Shown piece after piece: positions 1 through 9,268 of a DNA stretch of 64,000 nt. The notes under the pieces are model-generated. The model saw only the letters and a program-made list of their open reading frames with translations, made no database searches and was not told the origin of the DNA. Position 1 is the first letter of the stretch, and each line of letters opens with the position of its first letter. The position numbers and the translations under genes were made by a program. Origin of the DNA: Leptospira sp. WS4.C2 (GTDB lineage: Bacteria; Spirochaetota; Leptospiria; Leptospirales; Leptospiraceae); assembly GCF_040833985.1 (NCBI RefSeq), contig NZ_CP162139.1, positions 806,001 through 870,000 on the forward strand. Reading direction: 5' to 3'.

Positions 1-1
1 A

Positions 2-637
2 GAACTAAAATCCATTTTTACAAATGATGAATTAGGTATTATGAGTGAATTTACAATTCTACCAATCATCAATTTGAATTGGCTTGTAGGAATGGTAATT
101 ATTCATTCTACGGGGTCTGCTTGGACCGACACTACACGTGATGTGGCGGTAACCCTTCTTGAAACCTCAGCGCCTGTGTTTGCAAATCTTCTGATTCTTC
201 AAGAAAAAGAAGCACTATTTAGAAATCCTTTCAATCCATTAGAATCTCGTATTTTGAATGAAATTGAAAAAGCTTCACAGATGAATTTGAATTTTACTGT
301 TTCCTTATTTAAAATTCAAAATGTCTCTAGAATGGTTCATTTGGTTGGGGCAGGAACTTTTGCTCGTTATGCGGACGCATTACGCAAAACCATGATGGAT
401 CATATTGGAGAGTTGGATTTTTTCACAAGGGTAGGGCAAGGGAAGTTTGCCATGGTTCTTCATGGAAAGGATAAAGAAGAAACAGATGTTGTGATCAAAA
501 AAATAAAATCTTCCTTTGCAAAAAAAGAAGAGGCTATCATAGGATCCTTCCGCGCAACTTACCGGGTTCTAAACTTATCCTATCCAGGTGACACCAAGGA
601 CAAAAATCAATTTTTGGAAATGGTTGAAGAAGCCTAA
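2..637 (+). CDS. C-terminal part of a GAF/degenerate-GGDEF sensor protein (5' partial)
   Basis: The frame is open from base 2, so the gene starts before the window; the ATG at 41 is probably internal. The first ~60 residues look like the end of a GAF domain (IINLNWLVGMVIIHS followed by a helix). The rest has a GGDEF-like fold: an ILNEIEKASQMNLNFTVSLF stretch, then ELDFFTRVGQGKFAMVLHG where a diguanylate cyclase would carry GGDEF. The signature reads GQGKF, so cyclase activity is unlikely. It ends 10 bases before the MBOAT gene, so the two may be co-transcribed. The full domain order cannot be seen here. Confidence 0.6.
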   Translation, partial: ELKSIFTNDELGIMSEFTILPIINLNWLVGMVIIHSTGSAWTDTTRDVAVTLLETSAPVFANLLILQEKEALFRNPFNPLESRILNEIEKASQMNLNFTVSLFKIQNVSRMVHLVGAGTFARYADALRKTMMDHIGELDFFTRVGQGKFAMVLHGKDKEETDVVIKKIKSSFAKKEEAIIGSFRATYRVLNLSYPGDTKDKNQFLEMVEEA

Positions 638-647
638 GTAACGACTC

Positions 648-2045
648 GTGTTATTTAACTCTATTTCCTTTCTTACGCATTTTATATCTTTCTATCTAAT
701 CTATTATTTTGTTTCTGACAAAATTCGAAAACATTTACTTCTGTTTTTTGGAATCTATTTTTACTCTCAGTGGAATTTGAATGCGACAATTCTATTGTTG
801 GTTTCCGTTGTCTTTAATTACAGTTTGGCAAGGTATCTTCCATCGACCAAAGGTCGGCTGCGAAAGTTTTTTTTTATATTCGGTGTAACTTCCAATTTGT
901 TATATTTGGGTGTTTTTAAGTATTTTGTTTTTGTTTGGGAGTTGTTCTCTGATTTAAAGATTGGGTTTGGATTCTCTGGATTGGAATGGAAACCAGAAAT
1001 TTTATTACCAATTGGAATTTCTTTTTATACCTTTCACAATATTAGTTATTTGATTGAGGTTTACGACAAACGGATTTTGCCATGTAAGAACTTCTTTACT
1101 TTTGCTATCTATGATTTGTTTTTCCCCTTATTATTGCTCGGCCCTATCGAAAGACCAGGTAACCTCATCCCACAAATTGAATCGAAACAAACAATCACGA
1201 GAGAAAATATTTGGAATGGAATTCCTCTTTTTATTTGGGGTGTGTTTATAAAATCCACAATTGCTGATCCTTTCTCCCGGTATGTGGAAATCCATGCACA
1301 AGGTTTCGAGTCCTTAGAACCGGGGATTTTATGGATTGTGGCACCGGTAATTGCATTCCAAGTTTATGCAGATTTTTTTGGTTATTCTCTTTGTGCAATG
1401 GGTCTTGCTGAAATGATGGGCTTTCGTTTGATGAACAATTTTAAAAGACCATTTTTCTCTTCAAATCCATCAGAGTTTTGGTCCAAATGGCATATATCCC
1501 TTTCTACTTGGCTAAGAGATTATGTTTATATAAAGTTAGGTGGTAATAGGCACGGTTTTTTGCGAGAGAATGCAAATTTGATGATTGTTTGGTTTCTTGC
1601 AGGAATTTGGCATGGAGCTGGCTACGGTTTTGTCATTTGGGGAGTTTACCTGGGGTTTTGTTTGGTTCTTTATCGGTCTCTAAAACAATATGGGTTTGTA
1701 AAAGAGAATAGTCGGCTCCAATCCATTCTCGGAACTTTTTTTACCTTTTATACTTTTTCATTAGGGCTTCTTTTGTTTCGTATCCATTCTCCCGAAGAGA
1801 CAAAACTAATCATAAAAAATCTATCTTATCTACCAGAAATATCTTCGATTCCTCTGATGATCATAGTCACTGCAGTTCCATTAATTGTATTTGATATTTG
1901 GCAAGAACGAAAAGAAACGGATCGTCCTAACTTTTTTATTGAAACAAAACCATTTTCATTTCTTCTTATGTTCTTCTTTTTGTTTGTTTGGTTCTCCCTA
2001 TTTTCTCCTTTTGGGAAACAGGATTTTTTCTATTTTCAGTTTTAA
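648..2045 (+). CDS. MBOAT-family membrane O-acyltransferase (AlgI-like)
   Basis: A 465-aa polytopic membrane protein. It begins MLFNSISFL, the usual AlgI-type N-terminus, which supports the GTG start at 648. The family hallmark is near residues 315-330 (GIWHGAGYGFVIWG), with the conserved catalytic His in WHGA; an earlier block reads FWSKWHISLSTWLRDYVYIKLGG. MBOAT proteins of this group move acyl groups, usually acetyl, across the inner membrane onto polysaccharides or other envelope glycans. The next gene, 8 bases downstream, encodes a membrane-anchored SGNH protein, the usual partner that completes acyl transfer on the outer side. The substrate is not evident. Confidence 0.88.
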   Translation: MLFNSISFLTHFISFYLIYYFVSDKIRKHLLLFFGIYFYSQWNLNATILLLVSVVFNYSLARYLPSTKGRLRKFFFIFGVTSNLLYLGVFKYFVFVWELFSDLKIGFGFSGLEWKPEILLPIGISFYTFHNISYLIEVYDKRILPCKNFFTFAIYDLFFPLLLLGPIERPGNLIPQIESKQTITRENIWNGIPLFIWGVFIKSTIADPFSRYVEIHAQGFESLEPGILWIVAPVIAFQVYADFFGYSLCAMGLAEMMGFRLMNNFKRPFFSSNPSEFWSKWHISLSTWLRDYVYIKLGGNRHGFLRENANLMIVWFLAGIWHGAGYGFVIWGVYLGFCLVLYRSLKQYGFVKENSRLQSILGTFFTFYTFSLGLLLFRIHSPEETKLIIKNLSYLPEISSIPLMIIVTAVPLIVFDIWQERKETDRPNFFIETKPFSFLLMFFFLFVWFSLFSPFGKQDFFYFQF

Positions 2046-2053
2046 TCATAATT

Positions 2054-3097
2054 ATGAAGTTACGTTATTTTATATTCACCCTTACAATCCTTTCTCTTTT
2101 TATGCATCTTACTGTAGGGTTGATTGTCCCTTTTTGTGAAACAACTACATCTTATTGGTATTTAGCAAAACAACGTAAAATTTCCAATGATGCAAAGGTA
2201 TTGGTATTAGGTGATAGTCAAATTGTAAGTGGGGTATCACCCAACACAATAGCAGAGATAGAAGGAGTGTCAGTGGAAGAGGTTTTATTTCTTCCAAAAC
2301 CCAGCCAACAACCTGAGGGCATTCTTTCTGATTCTTTGGAAATGATCTCTAGGCTTCCAAAGTTGAAGAAAGTCTATGTAAATCTTTCTCCATTGAATAC
2401 TAGTAAAAATTCTGTAACTGATGCCAATAGACAATTGTTTTATTCTTTTGGTAATTTGTCTTCTTATACAATCACTCATCCTTTGTTACGGAAGGCGTAT
2501 TTTTCTAACCTAACTGATTTTAGTTGGAAGTTAGTTATCTTAGTTTTTCCCTATTTTGGATTGAGCTCTAATCTAAATCGTTTGGTGTATGATTCAATTG
2601 CCCAAACAGACATCCCACAAAGAAAAAAAGAATTTCGATATATCAAACAAAGTATGGAAATGAACCAGGGTTCTTGGGTTTGGAAGTCTATCGGTGAAGA
2701 TCCGACTCTAAAGGAATCCGAAGAGTTCCCGAATTTAAATACAACGATGCTTGCCGGCAGAAGAGATCTTTCGATTCAATTGTGGTTGGAATGTTTACGT
2801 TTGTGGGATGAGCGAAATTTAGAAGTGGTATTCCTTCGAATCCCATTCTCACCGAAGATGGAAAGGGATATAGTTCAAACAAACGCTAACTATGTAGCAG
2901 ATACGTTTTTCAAAACGATTACATCAAATCCCAACAAAAAGAATGTGCTTGTCATTGATTTCAAATCGGTGTTTTTAGAGGATTATTTTTATTTTGCAGA
3001 TTTAACACATCTCAACCAAAAAGGAAGAGATGCTTTGTCAAAGATTTTGAAAAAGGTTCTATTTGATCACACCAACTCTTCGTCCCAGGGCATGTAG
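2054..3097 (+). CDS. Membrane-anchored SGNH-hydrolase-like partner of the MBOAT protein
   Basis: ATG at 2054 gives 347 aa with an N-terminal signal anchor (MKLRYFIFTLTILSLFMHLTVGLIV). An earlier in-frame start at 1988 would lie inside the MBOAT gene and is less likely. SGNH motifs are visible: LVLGDSQIVSG (nucleophile Ser in block I) near residue 55 and DLTHLNQKG (Asp-x-x-His, block V) near the C-terminus. This architecture matches DltD/AlgX-type proteins that work with an MBOAT acyltransferase. The inferred role is acylation of an envelope polymer in the periplasm. The 3' end overlaps a small gene on the other strand by 39 bases. Confidence 0.75.
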   Translation: MKLRYFIFTLTILSLFMHLTVGLIVPFCETTTSYWYLAKQRKISNDAKVLVLGDSQIVSGVSPNTIAEIEGVSVEEVLFLPKPSQQPEGILSDSLEMISRLPKLKKVYVNLSPLNTSKNSVTDANRQLFYSFGNLSSYTITHPLLRKAYFSNLTDFSWKLVILVFPYFGLSSNLNRLVYDSIAQTDIPQRKKEFRYIKQSMEMNQGSWVWKSIGEDPTLKESEEFPNLNTTMLAGRRDLSIQLWLECLRLWDERNLEVVFLRIPFSPKMERDIVQTNANYVADTFFKTITSNPNKKNVLVIDFKSVFLEDYFYFADLTHLNQKGRDALSKILKKVLFDHTNSSSQGM

Positions 3098-3244
3098 ATT
3101 GATTCCCCAACCCAGACCAAAAAATTGTTTTGGAGTTAGGATTTCTTCCGTACTTGGATCCCAAATATCTTTTACGAATGCCTCTGCAGTGATTTCCGTT
3201 CCGTATGGGATTCCCCAAAAATTTTTATCTTCATTGTATGACAT
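3059..3244 (-). CDS. Small DUF5808-like protein
   Basis: 61 aa. The sequence NFWGIPYGTEI...WDPSTEEILTPKQFFGLGWGINLHALGRR resembles the short DUF5808 family, whose members carry a W-D/N-P...P-K-x-x-G-x-G-W-x-I-N pattern. It lies 26 bases downstream of carA on the same strand and is probably co-transcribed with it. A GAGG sequence sits about 11 bases before the ATG. Its last 39 bases overlap the end of the convergent SGNH gene. Function unknown. Confidence 0.6.
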   Translation of the reverse strand: MSYNEDKNFWGIPYGTEITAEAFVKDIWDPSTEEILTPKQFFGLGWGINLHALGRRVGVIK

Positions 3245-3270
3245 GTATAACCTCAGTTTTTTACCAAATC

Positions 3271-4365
3271 TTACGATTTAGAGGATTCTACCATAGTATA
3301 AAATTCTTGGAAATGATAGGCCGAGTCGTGGGGACCAGGGCATGCTTCTGGGTGGTATTGCACTGCCATCACAGGTAGTCCCTTGATTTTAAGGCCAGCC
3401 ACCGTATTGTCAAAAAGATTGATCCTTGTGATTGGCATCTCGTTTGTTGACTCACCTAAAACATGAAAACCATGATTTTGGGATGTGATTTCAATTTTGC
3501 CAGTTTCTTCGTTTCTAACAGGATGGTTCCCGCCACGGTGACCAAATTTAAGTTTGGCTGTCTTTTTACCGAGAGCCAGGCCAATGATTTGGTGGCCTAA
3601 ACAAATCCCAAAGAGTGGCTTTTTTGCATCCATAATGGTTTTTGCGGAAGCGATTGCGTAATCCAATGGAGCAGGATCCCCTGGCCCATTGGAAAGAAAG
3701 TAGGCATCAAATCCCTCTTTTAATAAATCTTCTGCCTTTGTTTTTGCAGGAAAAACATGGACATTGAATCCCGCTGCATCCAAAAGTTTGAGTATATTGC
3801 GTTTGATCCCAAAGTCATACACCGCAAGTTTGAATTTACTTGGGGAATGGGCACCATATACATATGGCTTTTCACAAGTGACTACTTGAGCCAGATCTTG
3901 TCCTTCCATGGATGGAGCATTTTTGACCGCTTCTAAAAAGGAATCTTCATAAGTTTCGCTGATAAAAATTCCCGCTGACATGGCACCGGAATTACGAATC
4001 ATGCGTGTTAGTTTGCGTGTATCAATCCCTTCAATCGCGGGCACTCCAAACCGAATTAGAAACTCACTCAGAGTTTCCTTGGATTGGAAGTTGGAAGGTC
4101 GTTTGACGTATTCTTTGACAATTAGGCCTGAAGCCTGAATCCGATCGGATTCCATATCATCTGGATTAATTCCATAGTTCCCGATCATGGGGTAGGTAAG
4201 AGTTACGAGTTGGCCTTTGTAAGAGGGATCAGTAATGATTTCCTGATAACCCGCCATAGAGGTGTTAAAAACAACCTCACCGATCGAATTCTTATTTGCA
4301 CCGAAGGATCGGCCCTTCATGACCGTTCCGTTTGCTAAAACCAAAAAAGCCTGCATCAAATCCAT
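3271..4365 (-). CDS. carA: Carbamoyl-phosphate synthase small (glutaminase) subunit
   Basis: CarA hydrolyses glutamine and passes ammonia to CarB for carbamoyl phosphate, the precursor of pyrimidines and arginine. The N-terminal CarA domain begins [19 protein letters not shown] and includes [17 protein letters not shown]. The C-terminal class I glutamine amidotransferase has the Cys nucleophile in [15 protein letters not shown] and the His/Glu pair in [14 protein letters not shown] chose ATG 4365 (364 aa); ATG 4356 is an alternative, and a TTG at 4395 would extend upstream without family support. carB is not in the window. A DUF5808-like gene follows. Confidence 0.93.
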   Translation of the reverse strand: MDLMQAFLVLANGTVMKGRSFGANKNSIGEVVFNTSMAGYQEIITDPSYKGQLVTLTYPMIGNYGINPDDMESDRIQASGLIVKEYVKRPSNFQSKETLSEFLIRFGVPAIEGIDTRKLTRMIRNSGAMSAGIFISETYEDSFLEAVKNAPSMEGQDLAQVVTCEKPYVYGAHSPSKFKLAVYDFGIKRNILKLLDAAGFNVHVFPAKTKAEDLLKEGFDAYFLSNGPGDPAPLDYAIASAKTIMDAKKPLFGICLGHQIIGLALGKKTAKLKFGHRGGNHPVRNEETGKIEITSQNHGFHVLGESTNEMPITRINLFDNTVAGLKIKGLPVMAVQYHPEACPGPHDSAYHFQEFYTMVESSKS

Positions 4366-4402
4366 TCCAAAGAACCTGGCCCTAATGACGAACAAAAATT
4401 CA

Positions 4403-4972
4403 TCAATCTTTTATGTAATAACGTTTTATCCTGTCGTATCGGTAATCTCCGTTGATTTCGACAGTTTGCATTTTCGAAAGGGAATCTGCCATTTCCCTAG
4501 CCAAAGCGGGTTCGATGCTGAGATAAGAACGTTTCCCACGAACTTGGTAAACAATCTGGCCGGATTCCCCATCCGCTTCAATGACTTGTCCTTGGATCTT
4601 TTTGGACTGAGAACTCGGGGAACTCACCGAAACTTGGTATTTTTGAAAGATATGGGGCCGTCCGACACAAAGCCAAATATCAGAAGTAGGATTCAGTTGG
4701 GTGGCTTTTCCTTCGATATGGTGTTTCTGAAAGGATTGGTTTCCCAGAGCCAGCCGCATGGTCTCGGAATCGCAATAGATTGTTTTTTCTCGGAGATTTG
4801 TTTGGTCAAGGTAACGGAACTGCGGCTCTGGCCCAAGTGCATCCCAATGCATCAATTCGCCTGAAAAACGAATGACCTTCCGTTCAACGGCATTGCCATC
4901 GCTTGAAAACAGAACAAAAAGCAAGAACAATCTGCAAATAAGGAAAACTTGTTTTGGAGGCGTTAGACTCAT
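4403..4972 (-). CDS. Exported protein of unknown function
   Basis: About 189 aa from ATG 4972, beginning [24 protein letters not shown] and apparently cut after NA: a plausible signal peptide. An in-frame ATG at 5002 would add ten residues, but it overlaps the predicted -10 element of this strand, so 4972 is preferred. The mature part has no motif I recognise. It has two Cys residues (IYCDSET, IWLCVGR) and ends in a basic, Tyr-rich tail ([13 protein letters not shown]). It lies 37 bases upstream of carA on the same strand and is divergent from ompL1. Confidence 0.6.
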   Translation of the reverse strand: MSLTPPKQVFLICRLFLLFVLFSSDGNAVERKVIRFSGELMHWDALGPEPQFRYLDQTNLREKTIYCDSETMRLALGNQSFQKHHIEGKATQLNPTSDIWLCVGRPHIFQKYQVSVSSPSSQSKKIQGQVIEADGESGQIVYQVRGKRSYLSIEPALAREMADSLSKMQTVEINGDYRYDRIKRYYIKD

Positions 4973-4999
4973 TCGAAATACCACATTTAACACAATTTT

Positions 5000-5050
5000 C
5001 ATTTAGATTTAACAATTTTATTTGACAAATCCTAGAACAACGACTAGTTT
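5000..5050. promoter_or_regulatory. Back-to-back promoters sharing -35 DNA (ompL1 and the 4972 gene)
   Basis: Plus strand: TTGACA at 5022-5027, a 17-base spacer, then TAGTTT at 5045-5050, about 100 bases ahead of the ompL1 ATG. Minus strand: TTGTCA (complement of 5023-5028), a 17-base spacer, then TAAATG (complement of 5000-5005). The two -35 hexamers occupy almost the same bases because TTGACAA is nearly self-complementary. The plus promoter is the stronger match. Confidence 0.55.
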
Positions 5051-5148
5051 CATTGCAATTGTCGGTATGAACGACTGCTCACTTGCATTCGTTTGTCCAC
5101 AGGTACGAAAAAAAATTCAGGAAACACTCACTAAGGAGTAATCATCGC

Positions 5149-6075
5149 ATGCTGAAATCTCTACGTATTGGAATGATGGGGTTCTTACTTTTGTGCTTAG
5201 CTGGTAGCTTAAGCGCACAAACAGGTCCTCGTTCTTATTTTATGATCGGTCTTGGAGCTCAATTTGACCTTGCTCAACTTGGCGGAACTATCACAAAAGA
5301 TGGTCTCGATTCAAGAAACCCTCAGCTTTCTGCTGCAGGAACACCTACTGGTGGTTTACAAAAAGCGATCTATGCTGAAAACACATTGATTAGCTTAAAG
5401 AGAACTACTGGTGGTGCTGTTGGTGCAAAAACGAACGGAGCTATGGTCGGTGGAAACATCAACGTAGGTTACGAAAAAGAAGGAGTCTTCGGAGTACCTA
5501 GCCTTTTTTGGAGAATCAACGTTAACTACACTACTAAAATTGCTGGTGGTGAGACTTCTTCTACTGTAATGGGTTACAAATGGTTAGACCAAGAGTGGCA
5601 CTATACTGCTTGGACAGTTCCTACTTACCTCGGTATCAAATTGTATAACGCTTCAAATGACACAGCGGTATATGTAGGTGCTGGTGTGAACTACTTCCAA
5701 GGATGGTGGGGAGTTTCTGGAACAATCAATGCTCCAGCTCTTCAAGGATTTACAGCTGGATTGAATCCTAGCGGTGGTCCTTTATTAGGAGCAGGTGGTG
5801 GAGCCCTTTTGGGTGATGCACCAAATCCTGGTGTCAGCAAAGAAAACGTACGTTTTGGTGCTAGCGGAATCGGCTTAAACTGGTTAGTTGGTGCTCAAAC
5901 AAAAGTGACTGACAAAGGTCACCTTTTCTTCGAACTCGAAACTATCCTTTCCGCAGGAATGGGAGTGGGTGGTGTGAATTCAATTGGTGGAGCTTCTGCT
6001 CTTGCTCCTTGGGTTGCTTACCCAGTAGTTATCGGTGGACAAACTTACCGTGTAGGTTACAAAATGGAGATCTAA
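5149..6075 (+). CDS. ompL1: Outer-membrane porin OmpL1
   Basis: ATG 5149 follows a strong AAGGAG at 5133-5138, giving 308 aa; the in-frame start at 5083 has no such site. The signal peptide is MLKSLRIGMMGFLLLCLAGSLSAQ. The mature protein shows OmpL1 landmarks known from Leptospira: FDLAQLGGTITKDGLDS, an LKRTTGG block, NGAMVGGNINVGYE, VYVGAGVNYFQGWW, TKVTDKGHLFFELETI and the closing GGQTYRVGYKMEI. It is a beta-barrel with alternating amphipathic strands and an aromatic-rich end. In pathogenic species OmpL1 is a surface-exposed trimeric porin. The gene stands alone, with its own promoter and terminator. Confidence 0.92.
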   Translation: MLKSLRIGMMGFLLLCLAGSLSAQTGPRSYFMIGLGAQFDLAQLGGTITKDGLDSRNPQLSAAGTPTGGLQKAIYAENTLISLKRTTGGAVGAKTNGAMVGGNINVGYEKEGVFGVPSLFWRINVNYTTKIAGGETSSTVMGYKWLDQEWHYTAWTVPTYLGIKLYNASNDTAVYVGAGVNYFQGWWGVSGTINAPALQGFTAGLNPSGGPLLGAGGGALLGDAPNPGVSKENVRFGASGIGLNWLVGAQTKVTDKGHLFFELETILSAGMGVGGVNSIGGASALAPWVAYPVVIGGQTYRVGYKMEI

Positions 6076-6097
6076 TCAGTTCTTTACTGAAAGATCA

Positions 6098-6134
6098 AAA
6101 GCCGGCGTTGGGATTTCAACTCCGGCTTTTTTTT
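6098..6134 (+). terminator. Intrinsic terminator of ompL1
   Basis: Arms AAAGCCGG (6098-6105) and CCGGCTTT (6122-6129) form a stem that runs into an eight-T tract ending at 6134, 23 bases after the ompL1 stop. Confidence 0.85.
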
Positions 6135-6197
6135 GCCCAAAGAAATTCATTAACTCTTCACGTTTCGTAAACAAAAAGGCAAATGTGGAAGTTTATC

Positions 6198-6494
6198 TCA
6201 TTCCATCAATTTGGCAATCCAATCTTTATCTCTTGTAGTTAAGGAATTTGTTTCATGCGTATAAAGTTTTAGTCGCACTTTTGCATATTCATTCCAAACT
6301 TCTGCATGGTGGTCCAATCTTTCAGAAACTAATGCTAGTTTTGTGATAAATCCAAAAGCCTCTTTAAAGTTTTTAAATTCCTTAAAAAAACTAAAAAAAG
6401 AAACTCCATCTTTCGTCTCTAGTTGCCAGCCTTCATAGGTTTGTAGGATATTTTGAATTTCTGAATCAGCAAGGTTTTTTGGAATTTCTCTCAT
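6198..6494 (-). CDS. Pterin-4a-carbinolamine dehydratase family protein
   Basis: 98 aa, normal length for the PCD/DCoH family. The signature DHHAEVWNEYAKVRLKLYTHETNSLTTRD matches the family pattern DHHPEW-x-N-V-Y-x-x-V-x-I-x-L-x-THD-x-GLT-x-x-D, including the paired His residues that act in dehydration of 4a-hydroxytetrahydropterin. An Ala replaces the usual Pro after the His pair. The ATG overlaps the stop of the upstream permease gene by four bases, so the two are translationally coupled. No phenylalanine hydroxylase is nearby, so a pterin-recycling role is uncertain. Confidence 0.8.
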   Translation of the reverse strand: MREIPKNLADSEIQNILQTYEGWQLETKDGVSFFSFFKEFKNFKEAFGFITKLALVSERLDHHAEVWNEYAKVRLKLYTHETNSLTTRDKDWIAKLME

Positions 6495-7378
6495 GGTTTT
6501 ACCTTTTGTTTATGAAATACAATCAGATAAAGTCCAGTAAGAATGAGTCCTGCACCAGTCAGTTTTTGGCTGTCGATCGGTTCTTTCATAAACAAAATTC
6601 CCACAAACATTAAAAATATGGGTTCGATGAGAAGTGTTGCATTCAGTTTGCTTATGGGTAAATAATTGTGTGCTTCAAAGTAAAAGGCTCGTCCTAAAAA
6701 ATATCCGAGTAGTGAAAACAGTCCAAGGACTACGATGATAGTCAGGTCTGGAATTCGAAAGCTGCAGGTCCACAAAGAGTAGAGAAAGAAAAATATACTT
6801 AGAAGAAAAAGTCGTAAATAGGCATACTCAAGTCCTAAAATTTCGGGTATATATTTTTTGATCATATAACTTTGAATCGCAAAGAGAAAGGCGCTGAGAA
6901 GAATACAAAAGGCCGATAAAAGTTTAATTTGGCCTTCCAATGTGGAGATCAAGTAAATACCCATAATGGCAATAGCGATTCCAAAAACTTCCATTCTTTT
7001 TAGTCGTTCTCCCAGAAAAAAAACTCCGAGTAAAACATTATACAATACTGTTGTTTTGATAAGAATTGCTGCAGGACCTAAATCTGTTTGTTTGAGTGCA
7101 TAGTAATATAAAACAATACCAATAGCATTGGAAATTGTCCCCAAGGTAAGGATCATTCCATCTCGCCTAATGGTTGTTTTTATTTTGATCCTTCGTTTTT
7201 TTGAGAAGAGAAAATAGGGGGTGACGACTAAAAAAGCAAAGCCAACCCCAAATAAGGCTGCAATTTCTGGCTCTGTATTGTATATTCGAAAAATTTCTTT
7301 AAATCCAATGACTTCGAATGCAAAAAACACTCCTGTCAAAAAAACAAAAAAATATCCTTTTTTTTCGTTACCAGTCAA
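6491..7378 (-). CDS. EamA/DMT-family membrane permease
   Basis: 295 aa with about ten hydrophobic segments arranged as two EamA repeats. The first ends near [23 protein letters not shown] and the second near [24 protein letters not shown]; both are typical drug/metabolite transporter repeat endings. Substrate unknown. It overlaps ung by 11 bases upstream and the PCD gene by four bases downstream, so all three read as one unit. A second, unrelated-looking DMT permease lies at 9269. Confidence 0.82.
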   Translation of the reverse strand: MTGNEKKGYFFVFLTGVFFAFEVIGFKEIFRIYNTEPEIAALFGVGFAFLVVTPYFLFSKKRRIKIKTTIRRDGMILTLGTISNAIGIVLYYYALKQTDLGPAAILIKTTVLYNVLLGVFFLGERLKRMEVFGIAIAIMGIYLISTLEGQIKLLSAFCILLSAFLFAIQSYMIKKYIPEILGLEYAYLRLFLLSIFFFLYSLWTCSFRIPDLTIIVVLGLFSLLGYFLGRAFYFEAHNYLPISKLNATLLIEPIFLMFVGILFMKEPIDSQKLTGAGLILTGLYLIVFHKQKVKP

Positions 7379-8033
7379 CGGGTTCTTTTCCTTGTGAAAT
7401 TAAGTATTCGTTGGTTTTGGAAAAATGTTTGTTACCCAAAAATCCCCTGTAGGCAGATAGGGGGGAAGGATGAGCTGACTTTAAGACCAAGTGTTTGTTT
7501 GGTGGGATTAAGGATTCTTTTTTCCCAGCAAAGGATCCCCATAATAAAAATACAAGGTTGGATTTTTTTTCTGCCAAAATTCGGATAGCAGCATCTGTAA
7601 ACTCCTCCCAACCTTTGTTTTGGTGCGACCCTGCTTTGTCTTTTTGAACAGTGAGAGTGGCATTAAGAAGAAGAACACCTTGGTTTGCTAAGTAAGTTAA
7701 GTTCCCCGTTTTAGGGATGGGTTTTTTGAGATCATCCGCAATTTCTTTAAATATGTTTTGTAGGGAAGGTGGGAAAGGAACACCATCGTTGACAGAAAAA
7801 CATAGACCGTGTGCTTGGCCCGGACCGTGGTAAGGGTCTTGACCAAGTATAACTACTTTTACTTTGTCAAAAGGACAAGAGTCAAATGCATTGAAGATTA
7901 ATTTTGCAGGAGGATATACGACCGTAGATTTGTATTCTTCCCTTACCCATTCCCGTAAGGCGGAAAAATAGGGTTTTTCAAACTCTGATTGTAGGACTTC
8001 TTTCCATCCAGGTTCAATTTGTACGTCTTTCAA
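7368..8033 (-). CDS. ung: Uracil-DNA glycosylase
   Basis: Removes uracil from DNA, the first step of base-excision repair. Family-1 motifs are intact: [22 protein letters not shown] (catalytic Asp in GQDPYHG), [19 protein letters not shown] and the DNA-binding loop [14 protein letters not shown] place the start at TTG 8031-8033: a strong GGAGGGGAGAG lies just before it and the product then begins [14 protein letters not shown], as in other Ung proteins. An ATG at 8090 would add 19 residues inside the upstream gene. It overlaps that gene's end by 20 bases. Confidence 0.93.
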   Translation of the reverse strand: MKDVQIEPGWKEVLQSEFEKPYFSALREWVREEYKSTVVYPPAKLIFNAFDSCPFDKVKVVILGQDPYHGPGQAHGLCFSVNDGVPFPPSLQNIFKEIADDLKKPIPKTGNLTYLANQGVLLLNATLTVQKDKAGSHQNKGWEEFTDAAIRILAEKKSNLVFLLWGSFAGKKESLIPPNKHLVLKSAHPSPLSAYRGFLGNKHFSKTNEYLISQGKEPVDW

Positions 8034-9225
8034 CTCTCCCCTCCGAATGAAAGTATAATACTCGTAAGTCGATTCCTCCATGTGTGACATGGATTGTTTT
8101 TTTCGAAAAATTCCTTAGCTCTCGCATACAATCGCTCCATTTTTCTTCTGTCGGGCAAAGTACAAATCCAATGAGCTTGGGATGATTTTTTGTGAGTTTT
8201 AAAAGTTCTTCCAATCGTTTTCCGATTTTGGAATAGAGTTTTTCTTCCGATTCTGTTCTTTCTTTTTTTCTAAGCCCATAAGGTGGATTAAGTGGTAAAA
8301 AATAATGGGAGTTTTCTGAGGTAGCTTCTGGCAAAACAGGGAAAGTTCTAAAAAAATCAGAAATACTATGATCCCAATCGTTTACTTGAATCAATTTTCT
8401 CCATCGTCTGAACTCCTCCAACCAATAACTTTCTAAAGCAGGATCGGTGTCTTGGATGACAATGGGTGTGGAGTAAGAAATGGACGCTAAACTTTCTTTC
8501 AGCTTTTTCTTATAATGGTCCAAAGATTTTTCTGGAAACAAAACCATTCGTTTGAATAGAAACTCCCTCGGCAGTGATAAGAGAGAGATCTTTTCTGATT
8601 GTAATGTCCATTCGGTAGCAAATGTCAATGTGCCTGCAAATGGAATGTATAAGGCTGCTACATCCTCTTTCGGAACTAAAAAGATATCAAAACATTGTTG
8701 GATTAAAATTTGGCTCAAGTCTTCGGGAACAGGTGCACTTGTTGGAAAGGTGGCTTTGATCCCCCGTTTGTAACCTGGTTCTCCAAGTATCGAGAGAGAG
8801 ACAGTGATTTCATCTTCAAAATAACTGATATGTAAGTTTTCTTTGATTTCGTAAAATTTTATATTAGGATCAGTAAACAAAGGTTTTGCGATTGTGACCG
8901 CCTCTGTTAGAATCCTATCCCATTCTTCTTCGCATGCGTCCGCAGAACTGTCCCAGTCTTTTGTCCGCGCAATGACAAGTCGTATGTCGCGTAAAAAGAG
9001 ACCATGAAACAAAAGATAGGTGATTTGGTGAGCGTTTGTGTTTTCTAATTTGATTTTTTCTGAAAATACACGAACACTTGGCTCGGGTTGGTTTGGTAAT
9101 GGCAAGGAACTCAAAATTCCTTTAATTTTTTCGCCTACTTGAGTGGCTGTTCCTGCTGGAAAATATACCTCCCAACTGAGAGTGGTTCCGGTTTGTGGTT
9201 TTCGGATTCTAAACTTCCAATTCAT
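8014..9225 (-). CDS. RlmL-like class I methyltransferase with degenerate SAM motif
   Basis: 403 aa. The layout resembles RlmL/THUMP-type N-methyltransferases: an N-terminal THUMP-like part, GYKRGIKA near residue 170, [13 protein letters not shown] near 215, and [12 protein letters not shown] near 310. NPPY is the catalytic motif of amino-group methyltransferases. The SAM-binding block, normally PxCGSGTxxIEAA, reads [12 protein letters not shown] and has lost its glycines, so activity or cofactor binding is doubtful. Upstream of ung with a 20-base overlap, and divergent from a DMT permease. Confidence 0.6.
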   Translation of the reverse strand: MNWKFRIRKPQTGTTLSWEVYFPAGTATQVGEKIKGILSSLPLPNQPEPSVRVFSEKIKLENTNAHQITYLLFHGLFLRDIRLVIARTKDWDSSADACEEEWDRILTEAVTIAKPLFTDPNIKFYEIKENLHISYFEDEITVSLSILGEPGYKRGIKATFPTSAPVPEDLSQILIQQCFDIFLVPKEDVAALYIPFAGTLTFATEWTLQSEKISLLSLPREFLFKRMVLFPEKSLDHYKKKLKESLASISYSTPIVIQDTDPALESYWLEEFRRWRKLIQVNDWDHSISDFFRTFPVLPEATSENSHYFLPLNPPYGLRKKERTESEEKLYSKIGKRLEELLKLTKNHPKLIGFVLCPTEEKWSDCMRELRNFSKKTIHVTHGGIDLRVLYFHSEGRVERRTN

Positions 9226-9268
9226 CTTTTCCTTGCTCTGGACCTTTCTTCCTTTGAGATTGGCTCAT

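Noticed and set aside
4262..4864. Plus-strand open frame of about 200 codons
   Set aside because: Antisense to carA and the exported protein; its sequence has no family features, while the minus-strand frames do.
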